Source: an uncultured Bacilli bacterium
GTDB taxonomy: Bacteria > Bacillota_I > Bacilli_A > RF39 > UBA660
Length of the DNA stretch: 63,687 nt
Direction of reading: 5' to 3'
Assembly: GCA_947585665.1 (NCBI GenBank)
Contig: CANPXE010000010.1
Coordinates: 1 to 63,687 of the forward strand
The notes under the pieces were generated by a model, which saw only the letters and a program-made list of their open reading frames with translations, searched no databases and was not told where the DNA came from. A program made the position numbers and the translations under genes. Shown piece by piece: positions 35,455-44,898 of this stretch. Every line of letters begins with the position of its first letter. The first letter of the stretch is position 1.

Positions 35455-36162
35455 ATGATTCTAAAAGTAGAAAATTTAGTTAAAGAATATGGTAAGGGAA
35501 TGGCTCTTACTAAAGCTTTGGATAATGTGTCTTTTGAAGTAGAAGAAGGAGAGTTTGTCGCAATTGTTGGTGAAAGTGGAAGTGGTAAAAGTACTTTGTT
35601 ACATTTAATTGGTGGTGTTGATAAACCGACTAGTGGTAATATTATTGTCCGTGATAAAAACATTTATAAAATGAATGATAAAGAACTATCTAAATATCGA
35701 AGAAAAGATGTTGGATTAATCTATCAATTCTATAATTTAATTCCTATTTTAAATGTTTTAGAAAATATAGAACTTCCCGTTTTATTAGATAAGGATAAAG
35801 TTGACGAAGAACTTGAAAAAGAACTCATTTCTCTTTTAAAACTTGATGAATACGTAAACTATTTACCTAATCAATTATCAGGTGGTACCCAACAACGTGT
35901 TGCAATCGCAAGAGCTCTTTTAAATCATCCAGCTATTGTTCTTGCGGATGAACCAACCGGAAACCTTGATTCTAATAACTCTAAAGAAATTATTACTTTA
36001 TTAAAACTTTTAAATGAAAAATATAAACAAACAATAATTATGGTAACGCATAGTTTAGAGATTGCTGATGAAGCTAAAAGAATAATAACGGTTAGTGATG
36101 GAAAAATAGTTAGTGATGTGCGAAAAGAAAATAGTGAGGTAAAAAATGAAGATACTATATAA
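35455..36162 (+). CDS. ABC transporter ATPase (MacB/BceA type)
   Basis: The 235-aa ATPase has Walker A GESGSGKST, signature LSGGTQQRVAIARAL, Walker B VLADEPTGNLDS and H-loop MVTHSLEIAD. It overlaps the FtsX-like permease gene by 17 nt. No two-component system is next to it, unlike the Bce module at 57.6-62.3 kb. An upstream TTGACT (35383) and TATAAT (35408-35413) give a 19-bp spacer with a G-run, a weak or regulated promoter. Confidence 0.92.
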   Translation: MILKVENLVKEYGKGMALTKALDNVSFEVEEGEFVAIVGESGSGKSTLLHLIGGVDKPTSGNIIVRDKNIYKMNDKELSKYRRKDVGLIYQFYNLIPILNVLENIELPVLLDKDKVDEELEKELISLLKLDEYVNYLPNQLSGGTQQRVAIARALLNHPAIVLADEPTGNLDSNNSKEIITLLKLLNEKYKQTIIMVTHSLEIADEAKRIITVSDGKIVSDVRKENSEVKNEDTI

Positions 36163-38620
36163 ATTTACTTTTCGGAATCTTTTGAAAAATAAAACACGTA
36201 CGCTTGTAACCATCATTGGAACTTTTTTAGCGGTATCTTTATTATTTGTCGTTGGTTTAATTTTTTCTAGTATTCGTGATAATATGCTTCAAAGTGCAAT
36301 TGAATATGGTGATCATCACGTCATGATTAGCAATGAAGAAATGGATGATACTTTAAAAAAAGAAATTGAAAATAATCCTAAAATAGATCATTTTATAACT
36401 ATTGAAATGGTTGATACAATTCTTGATTCAAAATATGATAGAGAGTATTCAGTGCGAAGTGCTTCTTTTGATTATGATGATAACTTTGTTTTAGCAGAAG
36501 GAAAACTTCCTACTAATAATAATGAAATTATCATTGAAAGAGATTTAGCGGAAACAATAGATATCAAAATGGGTGATACTTTTAGCCATGATGAAATTAT
36601 ATATACAGTTGTTGGTATTTATAATTCATCTAAGTTTGATCATTATGTTCATAAGAGTGGCTATACCGATTATTCAGGTATTCTTTATACTAAATCTGAA
36701 GGAAAGTATGAAGAGAGATATTATATCTACTTTAAAAATATCAAAGATACTTATGATGAAACTTATAAAATAGCCGAAAAAGTAGGTTTTAGTCTTTTAA
36801 AAAATTCTAGTTCAAATGATAATCATTATGAAAATGTCTATCTAAATACTAATTATTTAGTGTTATTTGGTGTCGGTAATGATAAGTTTGTTAAGTTAAT
36901 GCGAATTTCAATAACTATTGTTTTAAGTGTTTTAGTTTTATTTTGTTCTCTTGCCATCTATAATGCTTTTGCGATATCAGTATCTGAACGAAAAAAGATT
37001 TTTGGTATTTTTAGAAGTCTTGGTGCGACTAAAAAGAATATTTTTATTAGTGTTTTATATGAAGCTTTTATAGTAGCTATAATTGCTATCCCTCTTGGTT
37101 TATTATTTAGTTTCTTTCTTGCAGGAATTGTTTCTTTAATTATAAAAAATTATTTTTCTAATATTGGATTTAGAGTAGTTATCTATCCAACTTATCTAAT
37201 GGTATCTTTAATCTTTTCTATTATAATGATATTTTTATCAGCTTTAATACCTGCTTTTAAATCAAGTCGTGTTTCTCCAATGGAAGCAATTAGATTAAAT
37301 AATGAGACCAAAATAAAAAAGAAGAAATTTAAAAAGAATAGTGTTCTATCTAAACTTTTAGGTGAAGAATATACTCTTGCACGTAAAAACATAACTAGAA
37401 ATAAGAAAAAGTATAGAAGTGCTAAAATATCCTTAATAATAAGTATTATTCTTTTCATGGTAATTGGTGAATTTATTCATGTTACGATTGATGGAATAGA
37501 AGAGTATGAACCAGAAGAATATCCAATTAGTCTCTATGTTGAAGATAGTCCTAAAGGAAAAAGTTTAGTTAAAGAAATTATTTCTTATAGTGAAGTTGAT
37601 AAGTATCTAGCTGTGCGCTTTTTAGATGGTAAAATTCCTTATGAAAAAGATTATTTTACTGAAGAATATTTAAATTATCGCGGAAATAGCTCTACCGATT
37701 ATGATAATGTTAATGTTGTTTCGTATGATCAAAAAAATTATAATGCTTTAAAGAAGAAATATAAACTTAAAGATGATGTTATCTTTGTCGGAAAGAATTA
37801 TTCATATTTTGTTGATGGTGGCAAAGATAAAAAAACTATTCCTTTGTGGAAAGATGGTATTAAAACCATTGACTTATATGATGTTAAAACTGTTGAGAAT
37901 CCTAATTTTACGTCATCTAAAGATCGCTATATATATGAGTATGACATCAATAATCCATATTATACTTTAGATAATTTATATTTTGTTGAAGATGAAGATA
38001 TTGATGATTTAATTGTCGTCTCAGAAGATTATTTTGATCGTTATAAAGAAGTGGCCTTTAAGTATCAGAGTTATTATATGGGATATTTCATTCGTATGGA
38101 TTCTAAAAAATATCGAGATTTAAATGATAGAATTAATCAACTTGAAAGTAACAATATTGAGATTAGTAATTATACTAATGAATTAGTTGAAAATGAGGAT
38201 CTTTATCGTATGATTTATGGTATAAAAGTAGGTATTTATGCCTTCCTTGGATTCATTATCTTAATTGCTATTACTAATGTAATTAATACGATTAATACAA
38301 ATATTGATCTACGAAGAAGAGATTTTGTAGTTCTAAAGAGTATTGGTCTATCAAATAAATCATTTAATAAGATGTTATTTTATGAAGGTTTAGTTCTTGG
38401 AACTGATTCTTTGATATTAGGTCAAATACTTGCGAATTCTTTAATCTTCATCATATTATTCACTATCTATTCTAATGGAGATAAGGTAACTTATCCATTT
38501 ACTTATTTAATCATTTCCATCATTGGTGTTTACTTGATAGTATTCTTAACTATTTATTTAGCTTCTCGTAAAGTAAAAAGAGCTAATATCATTGAAACAA
38601 TTAGAAATGATAATGTTTAA
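36146..38620 (+). CDS. FtsX/MacB-like ABC permease
   Basis: The 824-aa protein has the ten-helix FtsX-like layout in two halves. An N-terminal helix (about 17-41) and a large extracytoplasmic domain (about 42-245) are followed by three helices (about 255-375); a second extracytoplasmic domain (about 450-690) lies between helix about 420-445 and the final three helices (about 695-810). SERKKIFGIFRSLGATKKNIF and LRRRDFVVLKSIGLSNKSFNKML are typical cytoplasmic coupling segments. It works with the upstream ATPase, most likely in peptide or lipid extrusion or mechanotransmission. Confidence 0.88.
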   Translation: MKILYKFTFRNLLKNKTRTLVTIIGTFLAVSLLFVVGLIFSSIRDNMLQSAIEYGDHHVMISNEEMDDTLKKEIENNPKIDHFITIEMVDTILDSKYDREYSVRSASFDYDDNFVLAEGKLPTNNNEIIIERDLAETIDIKMGDTFSHDEIIYTVVGIYNSSKFDHYVHKSGYTDYSGILYTKSEGKYEERYYIYFKNIKDTYDETYKIAEKVGFSLLKNSSSNDNHYENVYLNTNYLVLFGVGNDKFVKLMRISITIVLSVLVLFCSLAIYNAFAISVSERKKIFGIFRSLGATKKNIFISVLYEAFIVAIIAIPLGLLFSFFLAGIVSLIIKNYFSNIGFRVVIYPTYLMVSLIFSIIMIFLSALIPAFKSSRVSPMEAIRLNNETKIKKKKFKKNSVLSKLLGEEYTLARKNITRNKKKYRSAKISLIISIILFMVIGEFIHVTIDGIEEYEPEEYPISLYVEDSPKGKSLVKEIISYSEVDKYLAVRFLDGKIPYEKDYFTEEYLNYRGNSSTDYDNVNVVSYDQKNYNALKKKYKLKDDVIFVGKNYSYFVDGGKDKKTIPLWKDGIKTIDLYDVKTVENPNFTSSKDRYIYEYDINNPYYTLDNLYFVEDEDIDDLIVVSEDYFDRYKEVAFKYQSYYMGYFIRMDSKKYRDLNDRINQLESNNIEISNYTNELVENEDLYRMIYGIKVGIYAFLGFIILIAITNVINTINTNIDLRRRDFVVLKSIGLSNKSFNKMLFYEGLVLGTDSLILGQILANSLIFIILFTIYSNGDKVTYPFTYLIISIIGVYLIVFLTIYLASRKVKRANIIETIRNDNV

Positions 38621-38691
38621 AAATACTTAATTATTATTGAAAAAATATTTTTTTAATAGTACAATAGATAACTATATAGGAGTAAAACATA

Positions 38692-39474
38692 ATGAGGAAG
38701 TACGTATTAAATATAATATTTTTGTTAACACTAGGAGCATTTTTATTAAGCTTTGGTCTTAATAATAAAATGTACAATTCTATAAAATTTAGTGGAGTTA
38801 AAGATATAAAAAATGTTTTAGAGAACAAGAGTGCCTTATTTGTTGGTGATAGTATAACTAAGGCTGATGCTGATAAAGAATTTCATGATGGTTGGGCTTC
38901 ACGTGTTGGCCTTATGAATTTTATGAAATGGAAAAATGCTGGTGTTAATGGGGCAACAATAGCTAAGACAAAAAAGCATATTTTAGATCAAATTGTTAAT
39001 AATAAAAGTGCAAAGTATGATTACATTATTATTCAAGGTGGTATTAATGACTTTGCACGTAAGAGTTATCATATAGGACTTGGTGAAATGACTACTGGCT
39101 TTGAAGTTGAAGAGTTTGACGATAGTACTTTTGCGGGAGGACTAGAAGAAATATTTTATTACACTAAAAAATATTATCCTAATGCTAAAATAGGTTTTAT
39201 TATTACTTATGCTGTTCCCAATTATAAAAAGGGTGAAGATCGTCATCCTCAAGTTGCTTTAACTAAAGAAATATGTGATAAATGGAATGTTTCGTATTTG
39301 GATTTATATGATGGTCAAGTTGAAATAAATGGTAAAATAATTTCTTTTCGTAAATTATTAAAAGTTGAAACAGGTGAATATTTTAAAAATAAAGATCCAG
39401 AAGAGGTTCATTTAAATAGTATTGGTTATAATGTTGTATCAAAATACATTTCTAATTGGATGAAAACATTATAA
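38692..39474 (+). CDS. SGNH-hydrolase family secreted esterase
   Basis: The 260-aa protein has an N-terminal signal anchor (about 5-22) and the SGNH blocks: block I FVGDSITKADA (nucleophile Ser), block II Gly/Asn in NAGVNGATIA, block III QGGINDF and block V DPEEVHLNSIGY (Asp and His). It is probably a GDSL-type deacetylase or esterase acting on cell-wall or dietary glycans. It stands alone with a promoter upstream and a terminator downstream. Confidence 0.85.
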   Translation: MRKYVLNIIFLLTLGAFLLSFGLNNKMYNSIKFSGVKDIKNVLENKSALFVGDSITKADADKEFHDGWASRVGLMNFMKWKNAGVNGATIAKTKKHILDQIVNNKSAKYDYIIIQGGINDFARKSYHIGLGEMTTGFEVEEFDDSTFAGGLEEIFYYTKKYYPNAKIGFIITYAVPNYKKGEDRHPQVALTKEICDKWNVSYLDLYDGQVEINGKIISFRKLLKVETGEYFKNKDPEEVHLNSIGYNVVSKYISNWMKTL

Positions 39475-39492
39475 AGACAAATTGTGTTAATT

Positions 39493-39520
39493 AGAACTAA
39501 TCATTAGTTCTTTTTCTTTT
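39493..39520 (+). terminator. Rho-independent terminator
   Basis: AGAACTAAT-C-ATTAGTTCT followed by TTTTCTTTT. Confidence 0.75.
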
Positions 39521-39583
39521 ATATTATTTTTATTTATGTTATTCTTATATTAGATATATTTATAATAGTGTGGAGGTATAAAT

Positions 39584-39904
39584 ATGAATAATTCTAAAGA
39601 ACCTAATGACAAATTTATTAGTTGGGTTAGTGAAAAAATCCCTTATTGTGGAGAATTAGGAAAAGATGAACTTGAGAAATTAAGTGAACTATATGAAGCA
39701 GTTGAAAGAAGTACTGAAGTTGAACGTCGTACTTTAGTTAATGGTCTTAATAGTAAGGCTGGTATTGATTATACTAATGATTTTGAAAAAGCATCAGCAA
39801 AACGTGTTGAATGTCAACAAGTTTTATCAGGTTATATAAAAAAACTTGATGAAGACCATGGTTGTGATCGTTCGCAACTTACTGCAGAAAAAAAACATTA
39901 TTAA
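39584..39904 (+). CDS. Hypothetical protein, 106 aa
   Basis: A charged, helical, soluble protein (NNSKEPNDKFISWVSEKI... ending AEKKHY) with two Cys residues in CGELGKDE and VECQQVL and one in GCDRS. No family is recognised. It has a good RBS (GGAGGT) and its own terminator (AT-rich stem at about 39908-39942). Confidence 0.7.
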   Translation: MNNSKEPNDKFISWVSEKIPYCGELGKDELEKLSELYEAVERSTEVERRTLVNGLNSKAGIDYTNDFEKASAKRVECQQVLSGYIKKLDEDHGCDRSQLTAEKKHY

Positions 39905-40003
39905 TTAAAAAAATGGATTTTTTAATAATTCATTTTTTTTAACAAAGAAATAGTTATTTATGATATCATATTAACGAATAAATTTTAGGAAGTGGGAAAT
40001 TAT

Positions 40004-41191
40004 ATGAATAGAGTTGTTTTAATAAAATATGGAGAATTAACTACTAAAAAAGGAAATCGCAAATTTTTTGTCAATACTTTATACGCTAATATTAAAAATA
40101 AATTAAAGGGTTTAAATGTTAAAATTCATAAAGATATATCAAGGATGTATATAGAGTTTTCGGATGAAGAACTTGATGAAGTATTAAAGCGTATCAATAA
40201 TATTTTTGGTATTCATGAATATGTTGTTGCATATATTGTTGATTCTGATGTTGAAACAATTAAAGAAAATGTTTTAAGAGTTATGAAGGATCTTTCTTTT
40301 AAGACTTTTAAAGTTGAAACAAAACGAAGTGATAAACGTTTTCCTATTCATAGTCTTGATTTTTCTAGACAACTTGGTGGTCTTATCTTAAAGAATATTC
40401 CTGATATTAAGGTTGATGTAAGAAATCCTGAAGTATTATTAAATGTTGAAATTAGAGAATACCATACTTATATCTATACGAATCATTATGAAGGTCTTGG
40501 CGGATATCCTAATGGAACGCTTGGTAATGCGATGTTAATGTTGAGTGGGGGAATTGATTCACCTGTCAGTGCTTATTTAACTCTAAAGCGTGGTGTTAAA
40601 TTAAATTGTATTTATTTTGAAGCTATTCCTCATACGAGTATTGAAGCGCGTAACAAAGTTATAACTTTGACAAAAAAACTTTCTAAATATACTGATTTTA
40701 TCAAATTGCACATTGTTCCTTTTACCGAGATTCAAGAAGCAATTTATCGTGAAGTAGAAGATGACTACTGCATTACTATTATGCGTCGTATGATGTATCG
40801 TATTACGGAAAGAGTTGCCAAGATGAATAATTGCATGATCATTGCGAATGGTGAAAGTATTGGGCAAGTAGCTTCACAAACACTAACTAGTATGGCTGTC
40901 ATTAATGAAGTTACGAATATGCCAGTCATTCGCCCTGTTGCCTGTCTTGATAAGTTAGAGATAATTGATATTGCTAAAAAAATCGATACTTATGAGACGA
41001 GTATTTTGCCTTTTGAAGATTGTTGCACGGTTTTTGTTCCTAAACATCCGGTCATTAATCCAAAGTTAAATTTGTGTGTCGAATACGAAAATCGTTTTGA
41101 CTACCAATCCATGATTGATGAAGCTATTGAAAATATTAATACCATGATTATTCGTGATGAAAAAGATACGACTTTTGAAGATCTTTTATAG
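40004..41191 (+). CDS. thiI: tRNA 4-thiouridine synthase
   Basis: The 395-aa enzyme transfers sulfur to U8 of tRNA and may supply sulfur for thiamine thiazole. It has a ferredoxin-like/THUMP N-terminus (about 1-165) and a PP-loop LMLSGGIDSPVSAYLTLKRG. The C-terminal block LPFEDCCTVFVPKHP contains conserved Cys. There is no rhodanese domain, as in most Bacillota ThiI. ATG 40004 follows AGGAAGTGGG; the upstream GTG 39992 overlaps the RBS and is rejected. No cysteine desulfurase gene is adjacent. Confidence 0.93.
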   Translation: MNRVVLIKYGELTTKKGNRKFFVNTLYANIKNKLKGLNVKIHKDISRMYIEFSDEELDEVLKRINNIFGIHEYVVAYIVDSDVETIKENVLRVMKDLSFKTFKVETKRSDKRFPIHSLDFSRQLGGLILKNIPDIKVDVRNPEVLLNVEIREYHTYIYTNHYEGLGGYPNGTLGNAMLMLSGGIDSPVSAYLTLKRGVKLNCIYFEAIPHTSIEARNKVITLTKKLSKYTDFIKLHIVPFTEIQEAIYREVEDDYCITIMRRMMYRITERVAKMNNCMIIANGESIGQVASQTLTSMAVINEVTNMPVIRPVACLDKLEIIDIAKKIDTYETSILPFEDCCTVFVPKHPVINPKLNLCVEYENRFDYQSMIDEAIENINTMIIRDEKDTTFEDLL

Positions 41192-41237
41192 GTAATAATT
41201 ACCAAGAAAATAGAGGTATGAATTTACATTTTTTTCA

Positions 41238-41244
41238 CATTCTA
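41238..41244 (+). promoter_or_regulatory. Candidate sigma-G -10 element for the SASP gene
   Basis: CATTCTA (41238-41244) matches the forespore -10 pattern CAnnnTA; GAATT at 41220-41224 could be the -35 region but the 13-nt spacing is short. No sigma-A TATAAT lies in this interval. Confidence 0.35.
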
Positions 41245-41264
41245 TAAGTGTGGAGGTGAAAGAA

Positions 41265-41471
41265 ATGAACAAAGATTCAATGAAAATGCACGTTCCAGGT
41301 GCTAAGCAAGCTATTGATAAAATGAAATATGAAATAGCTAATGAATTTGGTGTAAATTTAGGACCAGATGCTACTAGCCGTGCTAATGGTAGAGTTGGTG
41401 GAGAAATCACTAAAAGATTAGTACAAAATGGTATGAATCAATTAGGTTCAAGCTACAACTATAATAAATAG
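41265..41471 (+). CDS. Alpha/beta-type small acid-soluble spore protein
   Basis: The 68-aa protein matches the SASP family: [14 protein letters not shown] with the germination-protease cut region and [25 protein letters not shown]. SASPs coat spore DNA, protect it from UV and feed germination. ATG 41265 has RBS TGGAGGTGA; the GTG at 41250 lies in the RBS. This is direct evidence for endospore formation. Confidence 0.92.
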   Translation: MNKDSMKMHVPGAKQAIDKMKYEIANEFGVNLGPDATSRANGRVGGEITKRLVQNGMNQLGSSYNYNK

Positions 41472-41484
41472 TTATATAAATGAT

Positions 41485-41513
41485 AAAGAGATTTAATTTA
41501 AGTCTCTTTTTTG
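41485..41513 (+). terminator. Rho-independent terminator
   Basis: AAAGAGATTTAA against TTAAGTCTCTTT with T-run. Confidence 0.7.
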
Positions 41514-41567
41514 TTTGAAAAAAGACATATATAATAGTATAATATTGATGTTAGAAAGAGGGATATT

Positions 41568-42746
41568 ATGAAAATTATGTCAATTAATGCGGGTAGTAGT
41601 TCGCTAAAATTTAGTTTATTTGATATGGATACTAATAAAGTAATGGTATCTGGTCTATTTGAAAGAATAGGAATAGATGGTTCTTGTTATACTTTTAAGA
41701 ATTCTGAATTTAAGATTAAACAAGAAGCTCCTTTAAAAGATCATGCTGATGCTGTTAAAATTCTTTTAGAAAAATTAGTTGAATTAAAAATAATCAATAG
41801 TTTAGATGAGATTGATGGTATTGGTCATCGTATTGTTCATGGATCTGACGTTTATACTAAATCAGTTGTCATTGATGATAAAGTATTAGAGGATGTTGTT
41901 AAGTTCTCTGATTTAGCACCTCTTCATAATCCAGCTAATGTCATTGGTATTAAAGCTTTTAAAGAAGTTTTACCTAATGTGCCAATGGTTGGTGTTTTTG
42001 ATACGGCTTTCCATCAAACGATGCCTAAAGAAAATTATTTGTATGCTGTACCATATAGTTGGTATGAAAAATATGGCGTTAGAAAATATGGATTCCATGG
42101 AACAAGTCATTGTTATATAAATAAGAAAATTAGTGAAGTTCTTGGAAGAGATGATTTAAAAGTTATTTCTTGTCATTTAGGACAAGGTGGAAGTATTGCG
42201 GCCATTGACTCTGGTAAATGTATTGATACAACAATGGGATTCACACCTCTTGCTGGTATTGTTATGGGAACGCGTAGTGGTGATGTTGATCCTTCAATCA
42301 TTCCTTATGTCATGGAAAAAGAAGATTTAGAAGTAAGTGAAGTTCTAACAGCTTTAAATAAAAAGTCAGGTCTTCTTGGTATAAGTGAAGTAAGTAACGA
42401 TTCAAGAGATATTGAAGAAGCTATAAAAGAGGGTAATGAAAAAGCTCTTCTTGCGCAAAAGATGTTTGTTAATTCGGTTGTTAAGTACATTGCTCAATAC
42501 TATGTTGAATTAGGTGGATGTGACGTCATTACTTTCACAGCTGGTATTGGTGAAAATAGTATTACGACAAGACAACAAATCATTGAAAAACTTTCTTGTC
42601 TTGGTATTAAGTTAGATGTTGAAGCAAATAACGTTCGTGGTGAAGTTAAATGCTTGAGTAGCAAAGATTCTAGTTGCTTAGTATACTTAGTTCCAACTGA
42701 TGAAGAGTTGATGATTGCAATGGATACTCTTGCTTTGATTAAATAA
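41568..42746 (+). CDS. ackA: Acetate kinase
   Basis: The 392-aa enzyme interconverts acetyl phosphate plus ADP with acetate plus ATP, giving the ATP of mixed-acid or acetate fermentation. Motifs: NAGSSSLKF, GHRIVHGSDVYT, FDTAFHQTMP, YGFHGTSH, HLGQGGSIAAI, MGTRSGDVDPS and FTAGIGENS. In family alignments HLGQGGS is usually HLGNG(A/S)S, so Gln replaces the usual Asn here. No phosphotransacetylase gene is adjacent. The DHH phosphoesterase gene follows 11 nt downstream. Confidence 0.95.
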   Translation: MKIMSINAGSSSLKFSLFDMDTNKVMVSGLFERIGIDGSCYTFKNSEFKIKQEAPLKDHADAVKILLEKLVELKIINSLDEIDGIGHRIVHGSDVYTKSVVIDDKVLEDVVKFSDLAPLHNPANVIGIKAFKEVLPNVPMVGVFDTAFHQTMPKENYLYAVPYSWYEKYGVRKYGFHGTSHCYINKKISEVLGRDDLKVISCHLGQGGSIAAIDSGKCIDTTMGFTPLAGIVMGTRSGDVDPSIIPYVMEKEDLEVSEVLTALNKKSGLLGISEVSNDSRDIEEAIKEGNEKALLAQKMFVNSVVKYIAQYYVELGGCDVITFTAGIGENSITTRQQIIEKLSCLGIKLDVEANNVRGEVKCLSSKDSSCLVYLVPTDEELMIAMDTLALIK

Positions 42747-42757
42747 AGGAATAAAAA

Positions 42758-43717
42758 ATGTTTAAAGAGATTTTTGAAGAAATAAAAAAATATGACAAAA
42801 TAGTTATCGCAAGACATATTGGGGTTGATCCAGATGCTTTAGCTAGTCAATTGTCTTTAAGAGATGCGATTAAATTAACTTTTCCTAATAAAGAAGTTTA
42901 TGCAGTTGGTAATGGTAGTTCTAAATTCTCTTATTTTGCTAAATTGGACCATATGCCAAGTGCCTTAGATGGATTGTTAATCGTTATCGATACACCTGAT
43001 AAAAAGCGTGTTGATTTACCTGATTTATCGAAGTTTTCGAAAACGATAAAGATAGATCACCATCCTTATATTGAGACTTATTGTGATTTGGAATACATTG
43101 ATGATAAGGCTTCATCAGCATCCGAAATAATTTATGAGTTTATCAAAAATACTGATTTGTTAATGGATGAAGATATGGCTAAGTATCTCTTTATGGGAAT
43201 TGTCTCTGATACTAATCGTTTTCTTTTCTCAACGACATCTAAAACGTTGAGAATAGTGGCTGATTTAATGGATGAATATCATTTAGATACACCTAAACTA
43301 TATGAGAACATTTTTATTAGACCACTTAAAGAAATACGTCTTCAAGGTTATATTGAACAAAATATGGTTGTTAGTGAAAATGGCCTTGCTCATATAATGA
43401 TAACGAATGACATCATCAATGAATTAGGTGTTGATACGGCAAGTGCTGGTAATCTAGTCAATAATTTAAATAGTATTTCCGAAGTGCTTGTTTGGGTAAT
43501 GATTTCGGAAGATGTTAAAAATGGTTTATTCAAGTTTAATATTCGTTCGCGTGGACCCGTAATAAATGGTGTAGCGGAAAAGTACAATGGTGGCGGACAC
43601 AAGTTTGCGGCTGGTGCTCGTGTTAAGAATCAAGAAGACATTCCTAAAATCTTACAAGAACTAGAAGAAATTTGCCTTGATTATAAAAATATGGAGGTTA
43701 GTGATGAAAATAAATAG
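42758..43717 (+). CDS. nrnA: DHH/DHHA1 family phosphoesterase (NrnA-like)
   Basis: The 319-aa protein has DHH motifs VIARHIGVDPDALASQ, VIDTPDKKRVD, KIDHHPYIE and SDTNRFLFSTT, and the DHHA1 motif YNGGGHKFAAGARV. NrnA-type enzymes degrade nano-RNA and pAp. The length fits NrnA (about 313 aa) and it lacks GdpP membrane and PAS domains. Its 3' end overlaps ysxC by 14 nt. Assignment to nanoRNase versus other DHH phosphatase is by length and motif only. Confidence 0.85.
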   Translation: MFKEIFEEIKKYDKIVIARHIGVDPDALASQLSLRDAIKLTFPNKEVYAVGNGSSKFSYFAKLDHMPSALDGLLIVIDTPDKKRVDLPDLSKFSKTIKIDHHPYIETYCDLEYIDDKASSASEIIYEFIKNTDLLMDEDMAKYLFMGIVSDTNRFLFSTTSKTLRIVADLMDEYHLDTPKLYENIFIRPLKEIRLQGYIEQNMVVSENGLAHIMITNDIINELGVDTASAGNLVNNLNSISEVLVWVMISEDVKNGLFKFNIRSRGPVINGVAEKYNGGGHKFAAGARVKNQEDIPKILQELEEICLDYKNMEVSDENK

Positions 43718-44297
43718 TGTTGAATTAGAGATAATGGCTGTTCGTCAAAGCCAATATCCCGATGACAACCTACCAGAATTTTTAATGGTTGGTCGTAGTA
43801 ATGTTGGTAAGAGTAGTTTTGTTAACACTCTAGTAAATCGTAAAAATATTGCGCGAACATCTACTAAACCAGGAAAAACACAAACTTTAAACTTTTATAA
43901 TGTCAATGATACTTTTTACTTAGTTGACGTTCCAGGGTATGGCTATGCCGCTGTCAATAAGGAACAACAAAGAAAGTTTGGTTTAATGATTGAGGAATAT
44001 ATTAAGAGTCGTCAAGATTTAAAAAGAGTCTTTTTATTGATGGATTTTCGTCATAAACCAACAGAAGATGATTTATTGATGTATAATTTTTTAAAGTATT
44101 ACAACATTCCTGTAACAGTTGTAGCAACCAAAGCTGATAAAGTTGGTGCTAGTAAAAAGGATAAGAATTATAAACAGTTTACTGATAGCTTGAATTTAGT
44201 TGTTGGTGATGACATCGTTCTTTTCTCAAGCGTTAGTAAATTAGGGCGTGAAGAAATTTTAAAGAAAATAGATGAATTATCAGTTGAGGTAATTTAA
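43704..44297 (+). CDS. ysxC: Ribosome biogenesis GTPase YsxC/EngB
   Basis: The 197-aa GTPase has G1 GRSNVGKSSF, G3 DVPGYGYA and G4 VATKADKV, the short single-domain layout of EngB. It assists 50S subunit assembly. GGAGG lies 8 nt before ATG 43704; the longer frame from 43677 has no RBS. It overlaps the end of the DHH gene. Confidence 0.94.
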   Translation: MKINSVELEIMAVRQSQYPDDNLPEFLMVGRSNVGKSSFVNTLVNRKNIARTSTKPGKTQTLNFYNVNDTFYLVDVPGYGYAAVNKEQQRKFGLMIEEYIKSRQDLKRVFLLMDFRHKPTEDDLLMYNFLKYYNIPVTVVATKADKVGASKKDKNYKQFTDSLNLVVGDDIVLFSSVSKLGREEILKKIDELSVEVI

Positions 44298-44341
44298 TCT
44301 CTTTTTTTTTACATTTTCATATTATATTTATAGGTGAATTT

Positions 44342-44788
44342 ATGAAACTGGAAAGACAAGATGATGATTATATCTTTTTTACTAATGATATTGCTTGTTT
44401 AGGTGATATTGATAATATTGATGAAGAAAAAATGGGAAAGTTTTTAAAAAAAGTTTTTGTTGATATTAGTGATATTTATAAAATAGATCTATTTGGTTAT
44501 TATCGTGTTGATATTTACATCGATAAAAAAATAGGTGCCTATGTCGAGATTTCTAAGATTGATGACTTTATTAGTTATAGTAAAAAGATAGATACTAAGG
44601 TTACGGTTTCAGTTGTTAATTTTTATTTTAAGACCAAAGACTTATCCAAGATATATGATTATCGTCCCATATATTGTTGTGATGATTATTACTATGTGTC
44701 GACAGATGTAGTTGATGATATTTTTGGTTTACTTGATTTTTGTAGCATCGAATATAAAGATATAAATCTAAAAAATGTTTTGAGTTGA
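44342..44788 (+). CDS. Hypothetical protein, 148 aa
   Basis: A small alpha/beta protein (LERQDDDYIFFTNDIACLG..., FVDISDIYKIDLFGYYRVDIYIDKKIGAYVEISKID). No family is recognised. Regular alternation of hydrophobic and charged residues suggests a compact cytosolic domain. It lies between ysxC and der and ends with TGA. RBS AGGTGA precedes the ATG. Confidence 0.65.
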   Translation: MKLERQDDDYIFFTNDIACLGDIDNIDEEKMGKFLKKVFVDISDIYKIDLFGYYRVDIYIDKKIGAYVEISKIDDFISYSKKIDTKVTVSVVNFYFKTKDLSKIYDYRPIYCCDDYYYVSTDVVDDIFGLLDFCSIEYKDINLKNVLS

Positions 44789-44834
44789 CAAAAATAGGCA
44801 TTTTTATTAAAATAGTTTACACCTTGGAATTATC

Positions 44835-44878
44835 TTTTTGACATATGACTTGAATGTCAAAAAATGAATTATTATAAT
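44835..44878 (+). promoter_or_regulatory. der promoter with overlapping perfect inverted repeat
   Basis: TTTTTGACAT (44835-44844) and ATGTCAAAAA (44854-44863) form a perfect 10-bp inverted repeat with a 9-bp centre. A -35 TTGAAT (44850-44855) and -10 TATAAT (44873-44878) with a 17-bp spacer start inside it. The dyad could be an operator, or the first arm could be a second -35. Confidence 0.5.
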
Positions 44879-44898
44879 ATATTTAGTGAGGTGATAAT

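Noticed and set aside
39992..40003. Upstream GTG start for thiI
   Set aside because: It lies within the RBS of the ATG at 40004, and ThiI alignments start at the latter.
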